Of a stretch of DNA of 64,000 nucleotides, positions 34,184 through 42,313 are shown one piece after another. The notes beneath the pieces are model-generated. The model had not been told where the DNA came from, made no database searches, and was given only the letters and a program-made list of their open reading frames with translations. Each line of letters starts with the position of its first letter. Within the stretch, counting starts at the first letter, position 1. The stretch comes from an uncultured bacterium (GTDB lineage Bacteria > Bacteroidota > Bacteroidia > Bacteroidales > Bacteroidaceae): the NCBI GenBank assembly GCA_946188155.1, contig CAMHUC010000003.1:38957-102956 (forward strand). Reading direction: 5' to 3'. The position numbers were made by a program, and so were the translations under genes.

Positions 34184-36130
34184 TTAGAAGCGCTTCTCTA
34201 CAATCGCTGCGTAATACTCGTTCTGGGAATAATATTCAAGCCACACCGCTTCTCTAAAAAGCACGTTATTTACCATTCCCATATTTACAGTGTCGTGGTT
34301 AATAGAACTCGTTATCATCGGGGTTAATTCTGCGTTACCTAGCCAATTCATTCCCATACCACGTCTATTATTAGTTGCCAACAGCAGTATAGGCTCAACA
34401 TTAGATCCTTCCGGTCTCTTGGAATAGACTGCACCGCCAGCTATATTGTTACCTTCAATCAACATGTTATACCAATAGATTTCCTTCGCATTAGGATAAA
34501 CAGCAGATTGAAAGTATTTATAGATAGCCTGAATCTCTTCTTTGATAATTAGCTTCTTCTTCAGTTCTTTGTGATTCTCTATCTTGATTGAACCAGCCAC
34601 ATGCCACTTTGGTCTATAGACAGCATCCTCTTCATATCTCGGATTAGGAGCCTCTTTTAAGACTTCAGACCCGCCTATCTGGACATCCTTTCCACGGTAG
34701 TCATACTTCTGAATCTCCTTGTGCATGATGAAGTGGGCACCTGGAATCTGGCAGACGAGGAACTTGTTGGGGTTGCTGACCTTGAACTCGCAGAATTCCT
34801 TGAGTTTTGGCTTTTGCTCGTTGTAGTTGTTGTAGATACCTTCCTTCTTGATGGCAGACCCACCGCCGTAGGCAGCGTAGAGGTTGATCATGAAGAGACA
34901 CTTGGCAATCATGAACATATCGTTGGCACGGTAGTTCTGGCGGTCGCCTGTGCCCATGTGCTCCCAGGGGTACTTGTCGAATGTCAGTCCGTCATAGATG
35001 GCAGCCATGCCCGTGCCGTAAGAGGAATGCTGCACAGTTTTGAGGTACTCGATATAGTTCCATGTCAGGGTGAGATACTCCTCGTTGTTACCTACCCATT
35101 CCTTGGCATATTCCCCTAATTTATCCTTCACACTGCCCAGGTTGCTTCTGTTGTCGTTATAGAGCTTGAAGGCAGCGTTGAAGTAAGCGGTGTTGCGTAC
35201 CTTCAGCGGGTTGTAGTATGTTTGGGTACGGTTGTTGAATATGTCAACGGACGCCTGTTGCTTCATCTTTTCGGCGATGGCGACGAGACGGGCGTTTATC
35301 TGGTCGAGCTGCATCATCATCTTCTGCTGGTTTGCCAGCACATTGTCGAGCTTCTCAAGGGCGGCATCGAGCTTGGCGTTGATCTCTTCGAACGGGTCGG
35401 GCTCAAAGATAGAAGTGAACATTTCCAACCCAGCGGAGACTCCTTCAAGGACGGCAGTCACCATCCTGGTCTTGGCTACGGGCGCTGACCCGTCATCCCA
35501 TACCAGCGGTTGGGATAGGTCAGTCACGGTCACTTCCTTTTCCACTATATTGCCCTCTTCATCCACTTCTTCCACTGTTACAGCTTCCGAGCTGCTCCAG
35601 TCGATGCTCGCGTCGGGGCCTGCTTCAGCAGATATGCTCTGATAGTAGGGCAGCAGTTCTTCCCAGTCGCTCTCATCGCCTGCACCCCAGCTGTCCAGGT
35701 TTTCGCAGAGCCATGAGCAGGTGCCGGTCATCTTCTGGCCTTCGTAGGTAAACTCGAATTCCATCGTCTCGTCAGAAATCATGTTGAAGCTGACGGTCTG
35801 TCCAGAGATCGGACTGCCCGTGATGGCGGGGAAGGTGATGGTCCCTTTGCCCGCATCTTCGTTGTAGCTGATATTCCCCTCCGCGAGGTCGCTTGCGCCT
35901 TCAGCCGTGTAGGTGAAGAAGTAGCCCTTGTCACCATCGACCATCATGCCGACGGCAGGCATCTGCTCCAGTTCCTCTGCGGTGTACTTGTCTGAGCCTT
36001 CAAGGGCGGTGTCATGCTCCGTCCATACGCCCTGTTTCAGCTGGACAGCTTCGGTTGGTGGCGTTATCACTGGCTTGTCTTCAGTAACTTGACATGAAGA
36101 GAGCGTAAACAGAGTGCTGCAACACAACAT
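34184..36130 (-). CDS. Large coiled-coil lipoprotein of unknown function
   Basis: 648 residues from the first ATG (36130). From that ATG the signal MLCCSTLFTLSSC lacks a basic N-terminus. The frame continues upstream as S-K-K-L-F-N-Y-L-A-A-A, preceded by ATA at 36164-36166, so the ancestral start was probably there. Residues 20-215 are beta-like and acidic. Residues about 240-310 (LDAALEKLDNVLANQQKMMM) are a strong coiled coil after GVSAGLEMFTSIF. The remainder is helical, then mixed. The helix pattern superficially recalls helical bundles of pore-forming proteins, but no homology can be claimed. No transporter or enzyme motif seen. It ends in the repeat hairpin at 34122. Confidence 0.7.
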   Translation of the reverse strand: MLCCSTLFTLSSCQVTEDKPVITPPTEAVQLKQGVWTEHDTALEGSDKYTAEELEQMPAVGMMVDGDKGYFFTYTAEGASDLAEGNISYNEDAGKGTITFPAITGSPISGQTVSFNMISDETMEFEFTYEGQKMTGTCSWLCENLDSWGAGDESDWEELLPYYQSISAEAGPDASIDWSSSEAVTVEEVDEEGNIVEKEVTVTDLSQPLVWDDGSAPVAKTRMVTAVLEGVSAGLEMFTSIFEPDPFEEINAKLDAALEKLDNVLANQQKMMMQLDQINARLVAIAEKMKQQASVDIFNNRTQTYYNPLKVRNTAYFNAAFKLYNDNRSNLGSVKDKLGEYAKEWVGNNEEYLTLTWNYIEYLKTVQHSSYGTGMAAIYDGLTFDKYPWEHMGTGDRQNYRANDMFMIAKCLFMINLYAAYGGGSAIKKEGIYNNYNEQKPKLKEFCEFKVSNPNKFLVCQIPGAHFIMHKEIQKYDYRGKDVQIGGSEVLKEAPNPRYEEDAVYRPKWHVAGSIKIENHKELKKKLIIKEEIQAIYKYFQSAVYPNAKEIYWYNMLIEGNNIAGGAVYSKRPEGSNVEPILLLATNNRRGMGMNWLGNAELTPMITSSINHDTVNMGMVNNVLFREAVWLEYYSQNEYYAAIVEKRF

Positions 36131-36208
36131 CGCAGCCGCTAAATAATTAAATAGTTTTTTGCTTATAAATTTAAAAGGTTAAGTTTGAATGTAGTATTTA
36201 TTGGTGAC

Positions 36209-36787
36209 TTATTGATTTGGGTTAGTCTCTCCTTCCGATTCCGTCACGAAGCAGGCCACGAGGCCGTAGCTGATGGCGGGGCGTATCCAAATCTCGGTGA
36301 GTATATAGTTGGTGTACTCGTCGATGGACTCGTAGAACATGACGTCGAAATGGTAGAACGTGGCTATGAGTGCATCGATGACGAAGATGAGCCACAGGTT
36401 GCCCTTGGTGTAGCTCTGCCAGTCCTTTCGCGCATAGAAATAGGTGAGCATGCAGAGCAGCATCACCGACAGCGTGAAGCAGACCAGATGCAGGGGATAG
36501 GACGCCAGGGGCGGCGGGAAGAGAATGTCGCGCAGCAGCACCGTGATGCCCAGCGAGATGGAGCACCAGTAGTTGAACTGACGGGTGGCGATGCGGTAGT
36601 TGAAGAAATACATCCAGATCATCGCCAGGCAGGCGATGTAGAACAAATTGAGCACCAGCTCCGGCCAGGCCTCTTCGAGTCCGAAGTAATAGACGGCATA
36701 TAGCATCACCCCCACCGAGAGCGTTCCGCTGACAGCCGTAACCATGATGTCGAACACCTTGGTGTTCTTCTTGAATCTTGTATTCAT
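36209..36787 (-). CDS. Six-helix inner-membrane protein, unknown function
   Basis: 192 residues with about six hydrophobic segments (GTLSVGVMLYAVYYFGL; LVLNLFYIACLAMIWMYFF; YPLHLVCFTLSVMLLCMLTYF; LWLIFVIDALIATFYHF). There are no recognisable catalytic motifs. A basic N-terminus (MNTRFKKNTK) supports the start. Its promoter at 36808 carries the same paired boxes as the antiporter, DUF3089 and carboxylesterase 5 promoters, which puts it in the same putative regulon. The coiled-coil lipoprotein gene follows 42-78 nt downstream and may be co-transcribed. Confidence 0.65.
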   Translation of the reverse strand: MNTRFKKNTKVFDIMVTAVSGTLSVGVMLYAVYYFGLEEAWPELVLNLFYIACLAMIWMYFFNYRIATRQFNYWCSISLGITVLLRDILFPPPLASYPLHLVCFTLSVMLLCMLTYFYARKDWQSYTKGNLWLIFVIDALIATFYHFDVMFYESIDEYTNYILTEIWIRPAISYGLVACFVTESEGETNPNQ

Positions 36788-36807
36788 CGCAAATTGATTT
36801 CACGCTA

Positions 36808-36902
36808 CAAAGATAAGCTTGTTCCTGCAAATATGCCGCAAAAAACGGCCTTCAGCAGTAAATTTTGATAATTTTGAAACAGAATTGCATATTTTGAAGC
36901 TC
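36808..36902 (-). promoter_or_regulatory. Promoter with paired boxes upstream of the six-helix protein
   Basis: -7 box TATCTTTG (36808-36815, minus strand). Boxes: sense CTGTTTCAAAATTATC (36867-36882) and GAGCTTCAAAATATGC (36887-36902), 20 bp apart, the nearer one 54 nt from the -7 box by the same reference position used at the antiporter promoter. Confidence 0.6.
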
Positions 36903-37063
36903 GTTGAGTGCTTTTCCTGTGCCAATAGTCCATCTTACATGCCCCCCTCTTGTATGGTCACCGCCGGAGTATTCCTTCACTTCTTCGGGCGTTGGCTTGT
37001 GTTGCTGCGTATTGTAATAATGAGGTCGCCGTAATCACAGTCGGTAGAAAATATTGTGATAAG

Positions 37064-37536
37064 AAAAAGTTTTGTTTTTGCCTACATTGCCTACATATCG
37101 ATGTATACTGCTGTAGTACAGCAGTTTACGGAGTATAGGCAAATGTCCGCAGTGTAGGCAAGCGTTTTTTGGAACCGAATTGCCCGTAATTGCCACAAAT
37201 GAATGCCTTCCCTCGCTTCCATTCAGCCTCCTGTCTGCTCTCAGGAGCCTTAACAGCTATTTTACTGCCTTTAACCCCGACGTCCCATCCCCTGGGACTC
37301 AGCGTCCCACCCCTTGGGACTCCCAGTTCCACCCCCTGGGACATCCGCCGGGAAGCCTTCCGTCGCCGTTTCCACCCTGCCGTTGCCGCCAGGAAGCCTC
37401 TTTTCATCGCCAAAGGGCCTCATTTTGCCTCAAAACGGCCACTTGCCTACACTGCGGATATTTGCCTACACTCCGTAGACTGCTGAACTACAGCAGTTTA
37501 CGGCGATATGTAGGCGGTGTAGGCAAAAAAACTTTT
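37064..37536. repeat. 470-bp element with long imperfect terminal inverted repeats
   Basis: The arms 37064-37162 and 37442-37536 are reverse complements over about 95 bp with roughly ten to fifteen differences. Both arms carry GCCTACA/TGTAGGC words and an internal CTGCTGTA/TACAGCAG-type palindrome. Between them lie three 17-bp palindromes at 37282-37298, 37304-37320 and 37326-37342 (GTCCCA...TGGGAC, period 22 bp). No convincing gene is inside. The right arm ends at the stop of the amidohydrolase relic. It looks like a miniature mobile element or a structured RNA. The rest of 36903-37063 shows nothing recognisable. Confidence 0.75.
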
Positions 37537-37696
37537 AACTTCTGTATACTTCCTCGCCGTCGACGATGGTGGCTACGACGTTGGTTTGGGCCACCTTCTC
37601 GATGTCATCGTGCAGGAAGTCGCAGTCGAAAAACAGCATCGCCGTAGGTGCTTGGTGCATCAGGTTTTGCAGATTTTGAAGGTCGGCGTGGCTCAT
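37535..37696 (-). pseudogene. C-terminal relic of a YtcJ-like amidohydrolase
   Basis: A 53-codon frame starting as ATGA overlap with the stop of AraC 2. Its last 32 residues (FDCDFLHDDIEKVAQTNV, then VATIVDGEEVYRS) match the C-termini of the amidohydrolases at 58210 and 59861. The first 21 residues (SHADLQNLQNLMHQAP) are unrelated. It shows that AraC 2 was once followed by an amidohydrolase, as AraC 1 still is. It may still be translated. Confidence 0.8.
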
Positions 37697-38910
37697 TCTC
37701 GGGCGGTATCGCGCATCCAGGCTGTCACGCTCTGTCCCATTCGTTGCTTGAAGGCGAGGCTGAAGGTGCTGTAGCTTCGGTAGCCGCTGTCGTGAGCCAG
37801 TTGCTGGGCGGTGAAGGGGCGTAAGTTGGTGACGGCCTCACGATGGAGACTGACGAAATGATTGATGCGCAGGTCGTTGATATAGGCATTGTAGGTCATA
37901 CCCTGACTGGAGAAATACTGGCTGAGATAGTAGCGGTTGGTTCCAATAGCCTGGGCAAGCTGGGCGAGGGTCAGGTCATGTTGTAGGTAAAGCTGCGCCT
38001 CTACGCAATACCGTTGCAGCAATGTGGAGAGGTCTTGAGGTTGTGAGGTCGCTTCGCTTTCAGGTTGTAAGGTCGCTTCGCTTTCAGGTTGTGAGGTCGG
38101 TTCGCTTTCTGCTTGTATGGTTGTGTGGTTATCAGGTGATATCGCCTCGGAACTTGAAAGCGAAGCGACCTCACAAGCTGACAAGTTCACAGCCTCACAA
38201 TCTGAAATCTCCTGCATACTCAAGTCGCTCAGCGTCTCGACCCTCCACACGAGATAGCAGGTCAGAGCGATGTTATACAACTGCAGCACATACTCGTAAA
38301 CAGGTGCTGTTGAACTCATGGCATAGATGCCAAACATAAGCAGAAAGATGCCAAGCACCGTGAAGCTCTGCCACACCTCCTTGTGCTCCAGGTCTGCATA
38401 GTTGTCGCGCAGCCATCGTCCGTACAGCCTCAGTGCGCGTACCATATATATTGCTAAGCCGATGCCCAACAACATGAGATAGGCATAGAGTATCGGCAAA
38501 AAGGCAAAACTGCAATAGACAACACTCAATACCATTCCTATGACGAGCGGCAGCACCATCACGGCGACGGGCCATAGCGGGCGACGGCGATCCTGCAGCA
38601 TGACGAGCAATATGACTATCGCCAGCGGAATAACCGTCATGGTGTCGAGCAGTCCGCCTAACAGGAAGAATCGTGCTTCATCATCGTCTGAGGTGAGGAA
38701 ATTGGGGGGCAGATACCACAAGTGGCTCAAAGTCGTGGCTGCAAAAAGACCTGCCGTCCACCTGCGCAGGCGTACTGGCGACGTGATGTCCGGAGCAAAG
38801 GCGTTGCCTCTTCGTAGCAGCAGGTAGCAGCATGCTATCAACGATATCAAAGTCCCTGCTTCGTAAAGCATCATATAGAGGATATCCTCCTGTATCGGGT
38901 GGTCGTACAT
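37693..38910 (-). CDS. Membrane-anchored AraC-family regulator 2
   Basis: 405 residues with six or seven N-terminal membrane helices (YEAGTLISLIACCYLLLR and others) and a C-terminal AraC DNA-binding domain (LAQLAQAIGTNRYYLSQYFS; QQLAHDSGYRSYSTFSLAFKQRMGQSVTAWM). The linker (residues about 235-300) is expanded by 24-bp repeats giving S-E-A-T-L-Q-P-E-type octapeptides, which explains its extra length over the paralogues. It follows the MATE gene by 47 nt and lies before the amidohydrolase relic. Its former target may be lost; it could now control the MATE pump. Confidence 0.85.
   Translation of the reverse strand: MYDHPIQEDILYMMLYEAGTLISLIACCYLLLRRGNAFAPDITSPVRLRRWTAGLFAATTLSHLWYLPPNFLTSDDDEARFFLLGGLLDTMTVIPLAIVILLVMLQDRRRPLWPVAVMVLPLVIGMVLSVVYCSFAFLPILYAYLMLLGIGLAIYMVRALRLYGRWLRDNYADLEHKEVWQSFTVLGIFLLMFGIYAMSSTAPVYEYVLQLYNIALTCYLVWRVETLSDLSMQEISDCEAVNLSACEVASLSSSEAISPDNHTTIQAESEPTSQPESEATLQPESEATSQPQDLSTLLQRYCVEAQLYLQHDLTLAQLAQAIGTNRYYLSQYFSSQGMTYNAYINDLRINHFVSLHREAVTNLRPFTAQQLAHDSGYRSYSTFSLAFKQRMGQSVTAWMRDTARE
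38039..38110 (-). repeat. Three 24-bp repeats in the AraC 2 linker
   Basis: Units at 38039-38062, 38063-38086 and 38087-38110 (GGTTGTGAGGTCGCTTCGCT core) encode Gln-Pro-Glu-Ser-Glu-Ala-Thr-type octads. A complementary copy (GCGAAGCGACCTCACAA) follows near 38163-38180, so the region can form a large hairpin. Related words occur in the linkers of AraC 1 and AraC 3. Confidence 0.85.
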
Positions 38911-38957
38911 CGTTATGAGTGTTCGCTCTTCAATCTTACTCAGTGGAGCAATCTCGG

Positions 38958-40325
38958 TTAGCGACTAATGATACCCTTGTTTGTCAATAGTATTACAGCC
39001 AGCGTCATGCATTCTGTAACAGGAACGGCGAGCCACATACCTTGAGGATAAATGAATTCAGGCATCAGAATGAATGCCGGTATAAGGAATATCAGCCCTC
39101 GGAACAGCATGTACAACGTGGCCCGAGCGTTCCGCTCGGTGGCTTGATAATAGCCGATAATGGCAACATTCAATGCAAAGAAGATGGCAGAATAAGCGAA
39201 CAAGGGGAGCCCGCCTATTGCAATCTCGTATGCACTGGTGCCTGCTTCGAGGAAAAGGCTGACAAGAGGCTTGGCACACAGGGTGAGAAACGTTGTTGCC
39301 AATACGCCACAGATGGTAGCGGTACTGAGGCTGACCCTGAAGGCTTTTCGCACACGATAGCGATTGCCTGCACCATGATTGAAACTGATGATAGGCTGGG
39401 CAGACTCTGCCACTGAATTGTTGACCATGAACACGATAGGATAAAGATAGCAGGCCACACTGAAGGCTGCTACACCATCTTCGCCCAGTTCGCGTATAAA
39501 GACGTAGTTGCCGGTAAGCAACATGACGGACATGGCCAGTTCTCCCAGCATGGAGGAGAAACCACTGCGAGCCATATAGCCGACATTGCGCGCTGTCAGA
39601 TAAAAGCTGGTAAGACTGAGTTTCAGCCTGCAGATTTTGACCGTCTGTGCCTGGAAGAACATATACCAGACAACCATTGCTGCGGCAGCGGCACAACTAA
39701 TCGATGATGCAATGCCGCTACCCGCAATCCCCATCTGCATTGGAAATACAAACAGCCAATCCAGAAAGATGTTCAGTAAGCCAGGAAAAATCTCCAGTGA
39801 GGCTGCAAACTTTGGAGAGCCGTCGAGCCTGATGACGAAGGCGCCAATCATCTGTATGACAATGCAAACACAGCCAGGAAGAATGGGTAGAAGGTAATCC
39901 TGACATAATGGCAATAGTGCATCGCTGCTTCCCATAAGCCGCAAGAAAGGAACGCGGAAGAAATAGACAGCAATGGCAATAATGGTCATCAGGAGCGTAG
40001 CCACTTCGAAGGCTTGGGTGATGTTGATATTTGCGGCTTTGTGGTTGTTTTGAGACTGGTGGATACTTGCCACGACAGACACGCCCACACCGAACATCAG
40101 CGCAATGCCCGTCGTAATCAGAAACAGTGGCGATACAATATTGATAGCTGCCAGCGCATTGCTGCCCACTCCCTGCCCAACGAATATGCCGTCTGCAACC
40201 GTAAATAGCGATGCAAACACCATTGATAACAACGTAGGATAGAAAATGCTGTTGAACAGCGGGTCGATCCTCGACTTTCCAAAGTCTATCTTGTCTCTTT
40301 CTTTGTCTTTTATTCTCTTTGCCAT
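38958..40325 (-). CDS. MATE-family efflux pump
   Basis: 455 residues with 12 membrane helices in two homologous halves (GQGVGSNALAAINIVSPLF in the first; VNNSVAESAQPIISFNHGAG in the second), typical of the MepA/NorM-like MATE branch. It exports cationic or amphipathic compounds using an ion gradient. It is followed by AraC 2 and has a -7 box at 40386. Which substrates it exports is unknown; its place among hydrolase genes makes removal of toxic hydrolysis products a possibility, as inference. Confidence 0.9.
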   Translation of the reverse strand: MAKRIKDKERDKIDFGKSRIDPLFNSIFYPTLLSMVFASLFTVADGIFVGQGVGSNALAAINIVSPLFLITTGIALMFGVGVSVVASIHQSQNNHKAANINITQAFEVATLLMTIIAIAVYFFRVPFLRLMGSSDALLPLCQDYLLPILPGCVCIVIQMIGAFVIRLDGSPKFAASLEIFPGLLNIFLDWLFVFPMQMGIAGSGIASSISCAAAAAMVVWYMFFQAQTVKICRLKLSLTSFYLTARNVGYMARSGFSSMLGELAMSVMLLTGNYVFIRELGEDGVAAFSVACYLYPIVFMVNNSVAESAQPIISFNHGAGNRYRVRKAFRVSLSTATICGVLATTFLTLCAKPLVSLFLEAGTSAYEIAIGGLPLFAYSAIFFALNVAIIGYYQATERNARATLYMLFRGLIFLIPAFILMPEFIYPQGMWLAVPVTECMTLAVILLTNKGIISR

Positions 40326-40385
40326 ATTACATAGTCACCGCTAACTCCCCACCGTGTCGAATCGGCGAAATACACTTTATGAGTG

Positions 40386-40393
40386 CAAAATTA
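40386..40393 (-). promoter_or_regulatory. -7 box of the MATE/AraC 2 unit
   Basis: TAATTTTG (minus strand) matches TAnnTTTG, 60 nt before the MATE start. The paired GTTTCAAAATA boxes were looked for at the usual distance and not found. The remaining gap up to 40570 shows nothing else. Confidence 0.55.
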
Positions 40394-40570
40394 CGAATAA
40401 TAATCGAAAGTCACAAGAAATCAGCTGTCAAATTTAGGAAATCGTTGCGCCAAGGCATCTTTTACCTCTATAAAAAAAGCCTGTATTCTTCGAATATGGT
40501 GATTGATAAAGCTGAATATAGGGCGCAAAGGTTCTCTCCTCTTGCCTTTGCGCCCATGATTGCGGATCTA

Positions 40571-42265
40571 CTAAATGCAGTAATACTTTGTCAGGAAATA
40601 CGTTCTGTCCCAGTCCAGAATCTTTCGCTCGGATTCCTTTTCCGTGTGGATGTCTTTCTCGTCGAAAATCATCAGCTGCCTGTCCTTCGTGTCGTAGAGC
40701 GGCCACTCCTTGGCCTTGCCGTCGGGCGACTGGTCGGCGCTGAGCGAGGGATTGCCAGTCTTGGCGAACTGCACCCACATACGGCGCATGGTCTTCGAGA
40801 ACGTCTCGTCGAACTGTCGCCCTGTGACGAGGGTCTCCTCCGGATGATTGAACACGGTAGAGAGCTCTACAGCATGTCCGCTTTTCATCAGCGGCACCGA
40901 TGACTCAACCGTGAAGAAGTAGGCATACGTCTTGCCGCCGGCCTTTGTCTGGTTCTCCAACAGCCGGAAGAGCGGGGCGATGAACACAATCTGGTCGAAC
41001 AGGCGGTTGGTGCTGGAGTATTCTGGGGTTACGTCCTTTGCCTCCTTGCAGTAACTCTCAACAAGGGCCTGCTCTTCCTTCGTCAGCTGAGCCATCTTCT
41101 TTGCCTTGCGGTCAGCGCCAAAGGCATTCCATCCCTCCAGTCCGACACCGCATATAAAGTAGCCCACTTCGTCCTTGGTGCAGCCCTGAAGGAAAGTCAG
41201 GTCTTTGGTGGCACCGTTTGCGTAGGCCTCATACGGGTCTTTGGGCAGCAGACTGCCGTCACGCTCCGCCCACACGCGCAGTCCGAGCAGGTCGCCTGCT
41301 GTGGCTATGAGTGTGTCTATATCGACCTTCTGCAGGTCTGCCACGGTCTTGCAGCCAAGGGCCTCCATCAATTCGTTGGTACAAGCGATGGCCTCTTCGG
41401 TAGAACGCGTGAATACGGGTGAGCCGCTCTGCACGATGACTTTCTGGAAATACTGATGTGAGCCCTTGATGAGCGGAAGCAGGCTTACGCTACCGCCACC
41501 GGCCGACTGTCCGAAGATGGTCACGTTGTCAGGATCGCCACCGAAGGCCGCGATGTTCTCATGCACCCACTTGAGGCCCATCATCTGGTCCATGAGTCCC
41601 AGGTTCTGCGTGTCGGGATAGTCCTTGCCATCCGGCAGATGCGACAAATGGAGGAATCCGAACACACCGAGCCTGTATTCGATGGAAACGAGGATGACGT
41701 CGGGATTCTCCTTGATGAAGTTGCAGCCCTCCTCACGTGGCTCGACCGTTCCGCCAACCTCGAAGGCCCCGCCGTGTATCCACACCATGACGGGCTTCTT
41801 CGCCGTAGACGCTCCCTCTGCCTTCCACACATTCAGATGCAGACAGTCCTCGCCCTTGGGGTAAAGAGAGGCTATCTGCCATACGTCCGCATTCTGGCAG
41901 GGGCTTTTACCATTGTAATAGGCTTCATAGACACCGTCGTCCGGGACACAGTCCACCGGTGCCTTCCAGCGCAGTTCGCCTGTGGGCTGCTTGCCGACGA
42001 AGGGGATGCCCTTGTAGGCTATCACGTCGCCGTTCTTCCTGCCGACAAAGGTACCGTTGATGCACTTCACGGCCAGCGACTTGTCGTAATTGCCGTCGGT
42101 GATCTGCTTGTTCTCGCCATATAGGGCTTCCATCCGCTCTCTCACCTCCTTCAGCTCGTCCTTTTCGCTTGTGTCGCGCGTAGGCTTGCTGCCCTTGCAT
42201 GCCGTCATAACGGCTGCGCAGCCGCAGATAAGGATGGCGGCCAACATCCATTGTTTCTTATTCAT
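40571..42265 (-). CDS. Carboxylesterase type B lipoprotein 2
   Basis: 564 residues; lipobox A-V-M-T-A-C. The triad and oxyanion hole are present: VMVWIHGGAFEVGG, Ser254 in IFGQSAGGGS (Gln instead of the usual Glu before Ser), CTKDEVGYF for the acidic residue and KSGHAVEL for His. GEDCLHLNVW is the family EDCLxLN block. Predicted periplasmic or surface ester hydrolase. It lies 48 nt downstream of AAA/nuclease 2 and shares the C-terminal tail (FLTKYYCI) with carboxylesterase 5, indicating recent duplication. Substrate unknown. Confidence 0.87.
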   Translation of the reverse strand: MNKKQWMLAAILICGCAAVMTACKGSKPTRDTSEKDELKEVRERMEALYGENKQITDGNYDKSLAVKCINGTFVGRKNGDVIAYKGIPFVGKQPTGELRWKAPVDCVPDDGVYEAYYNGKSPCQNADVWQIASLYPKGEDCLHLNVWKAEGASTAKKPVMVWIHGGAFEVGGTVEPREEGCNFIKENPDVILVSIEYRLGVFGFLHLSHLPDGKDYPDTQNLGLMDQMMGLKWVHENIAAFGGDPDNVTIFGQSAGGGSVSLLPLIKGSHQYFQKVIVQSGSPVFTRSTEEAIACTNELMEALGCKTVADLQKVDIDTLIATAGDLLGLRVWAERDGSLLPKDPYEAYANGATKDLTFLQGCTKDEVGYFICGVGLEGWNAFGADRKAKKMAQLTKEEQALVESYCKEAKDVTPEYSSTNRLFDQIVFIAPLFRLLENQTKAGGKTYAYFFTVESSVPLMKSGHAVELSTVFNHPEETLVTGRQFDETFSKTMRRMWVQFAKTGNPSLSADQSPDGKAKEWPLYDTKDRQLMIFDEKDIHTEKESERKILDWDRTYFLTKYYCI

Positions 42266-42313
42266 GATTATAGTTTCATTTGGGTTTAACGTGTCCAGTA
42301 CATCAGCGTTCCG

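Noticed and set aside
37126..37486. Small frames inside the 470-bp inverted-repeat element
   Set aside because: Low-complexity, arginine- or proline-rich, present on both strands; no homology or start signals seen.
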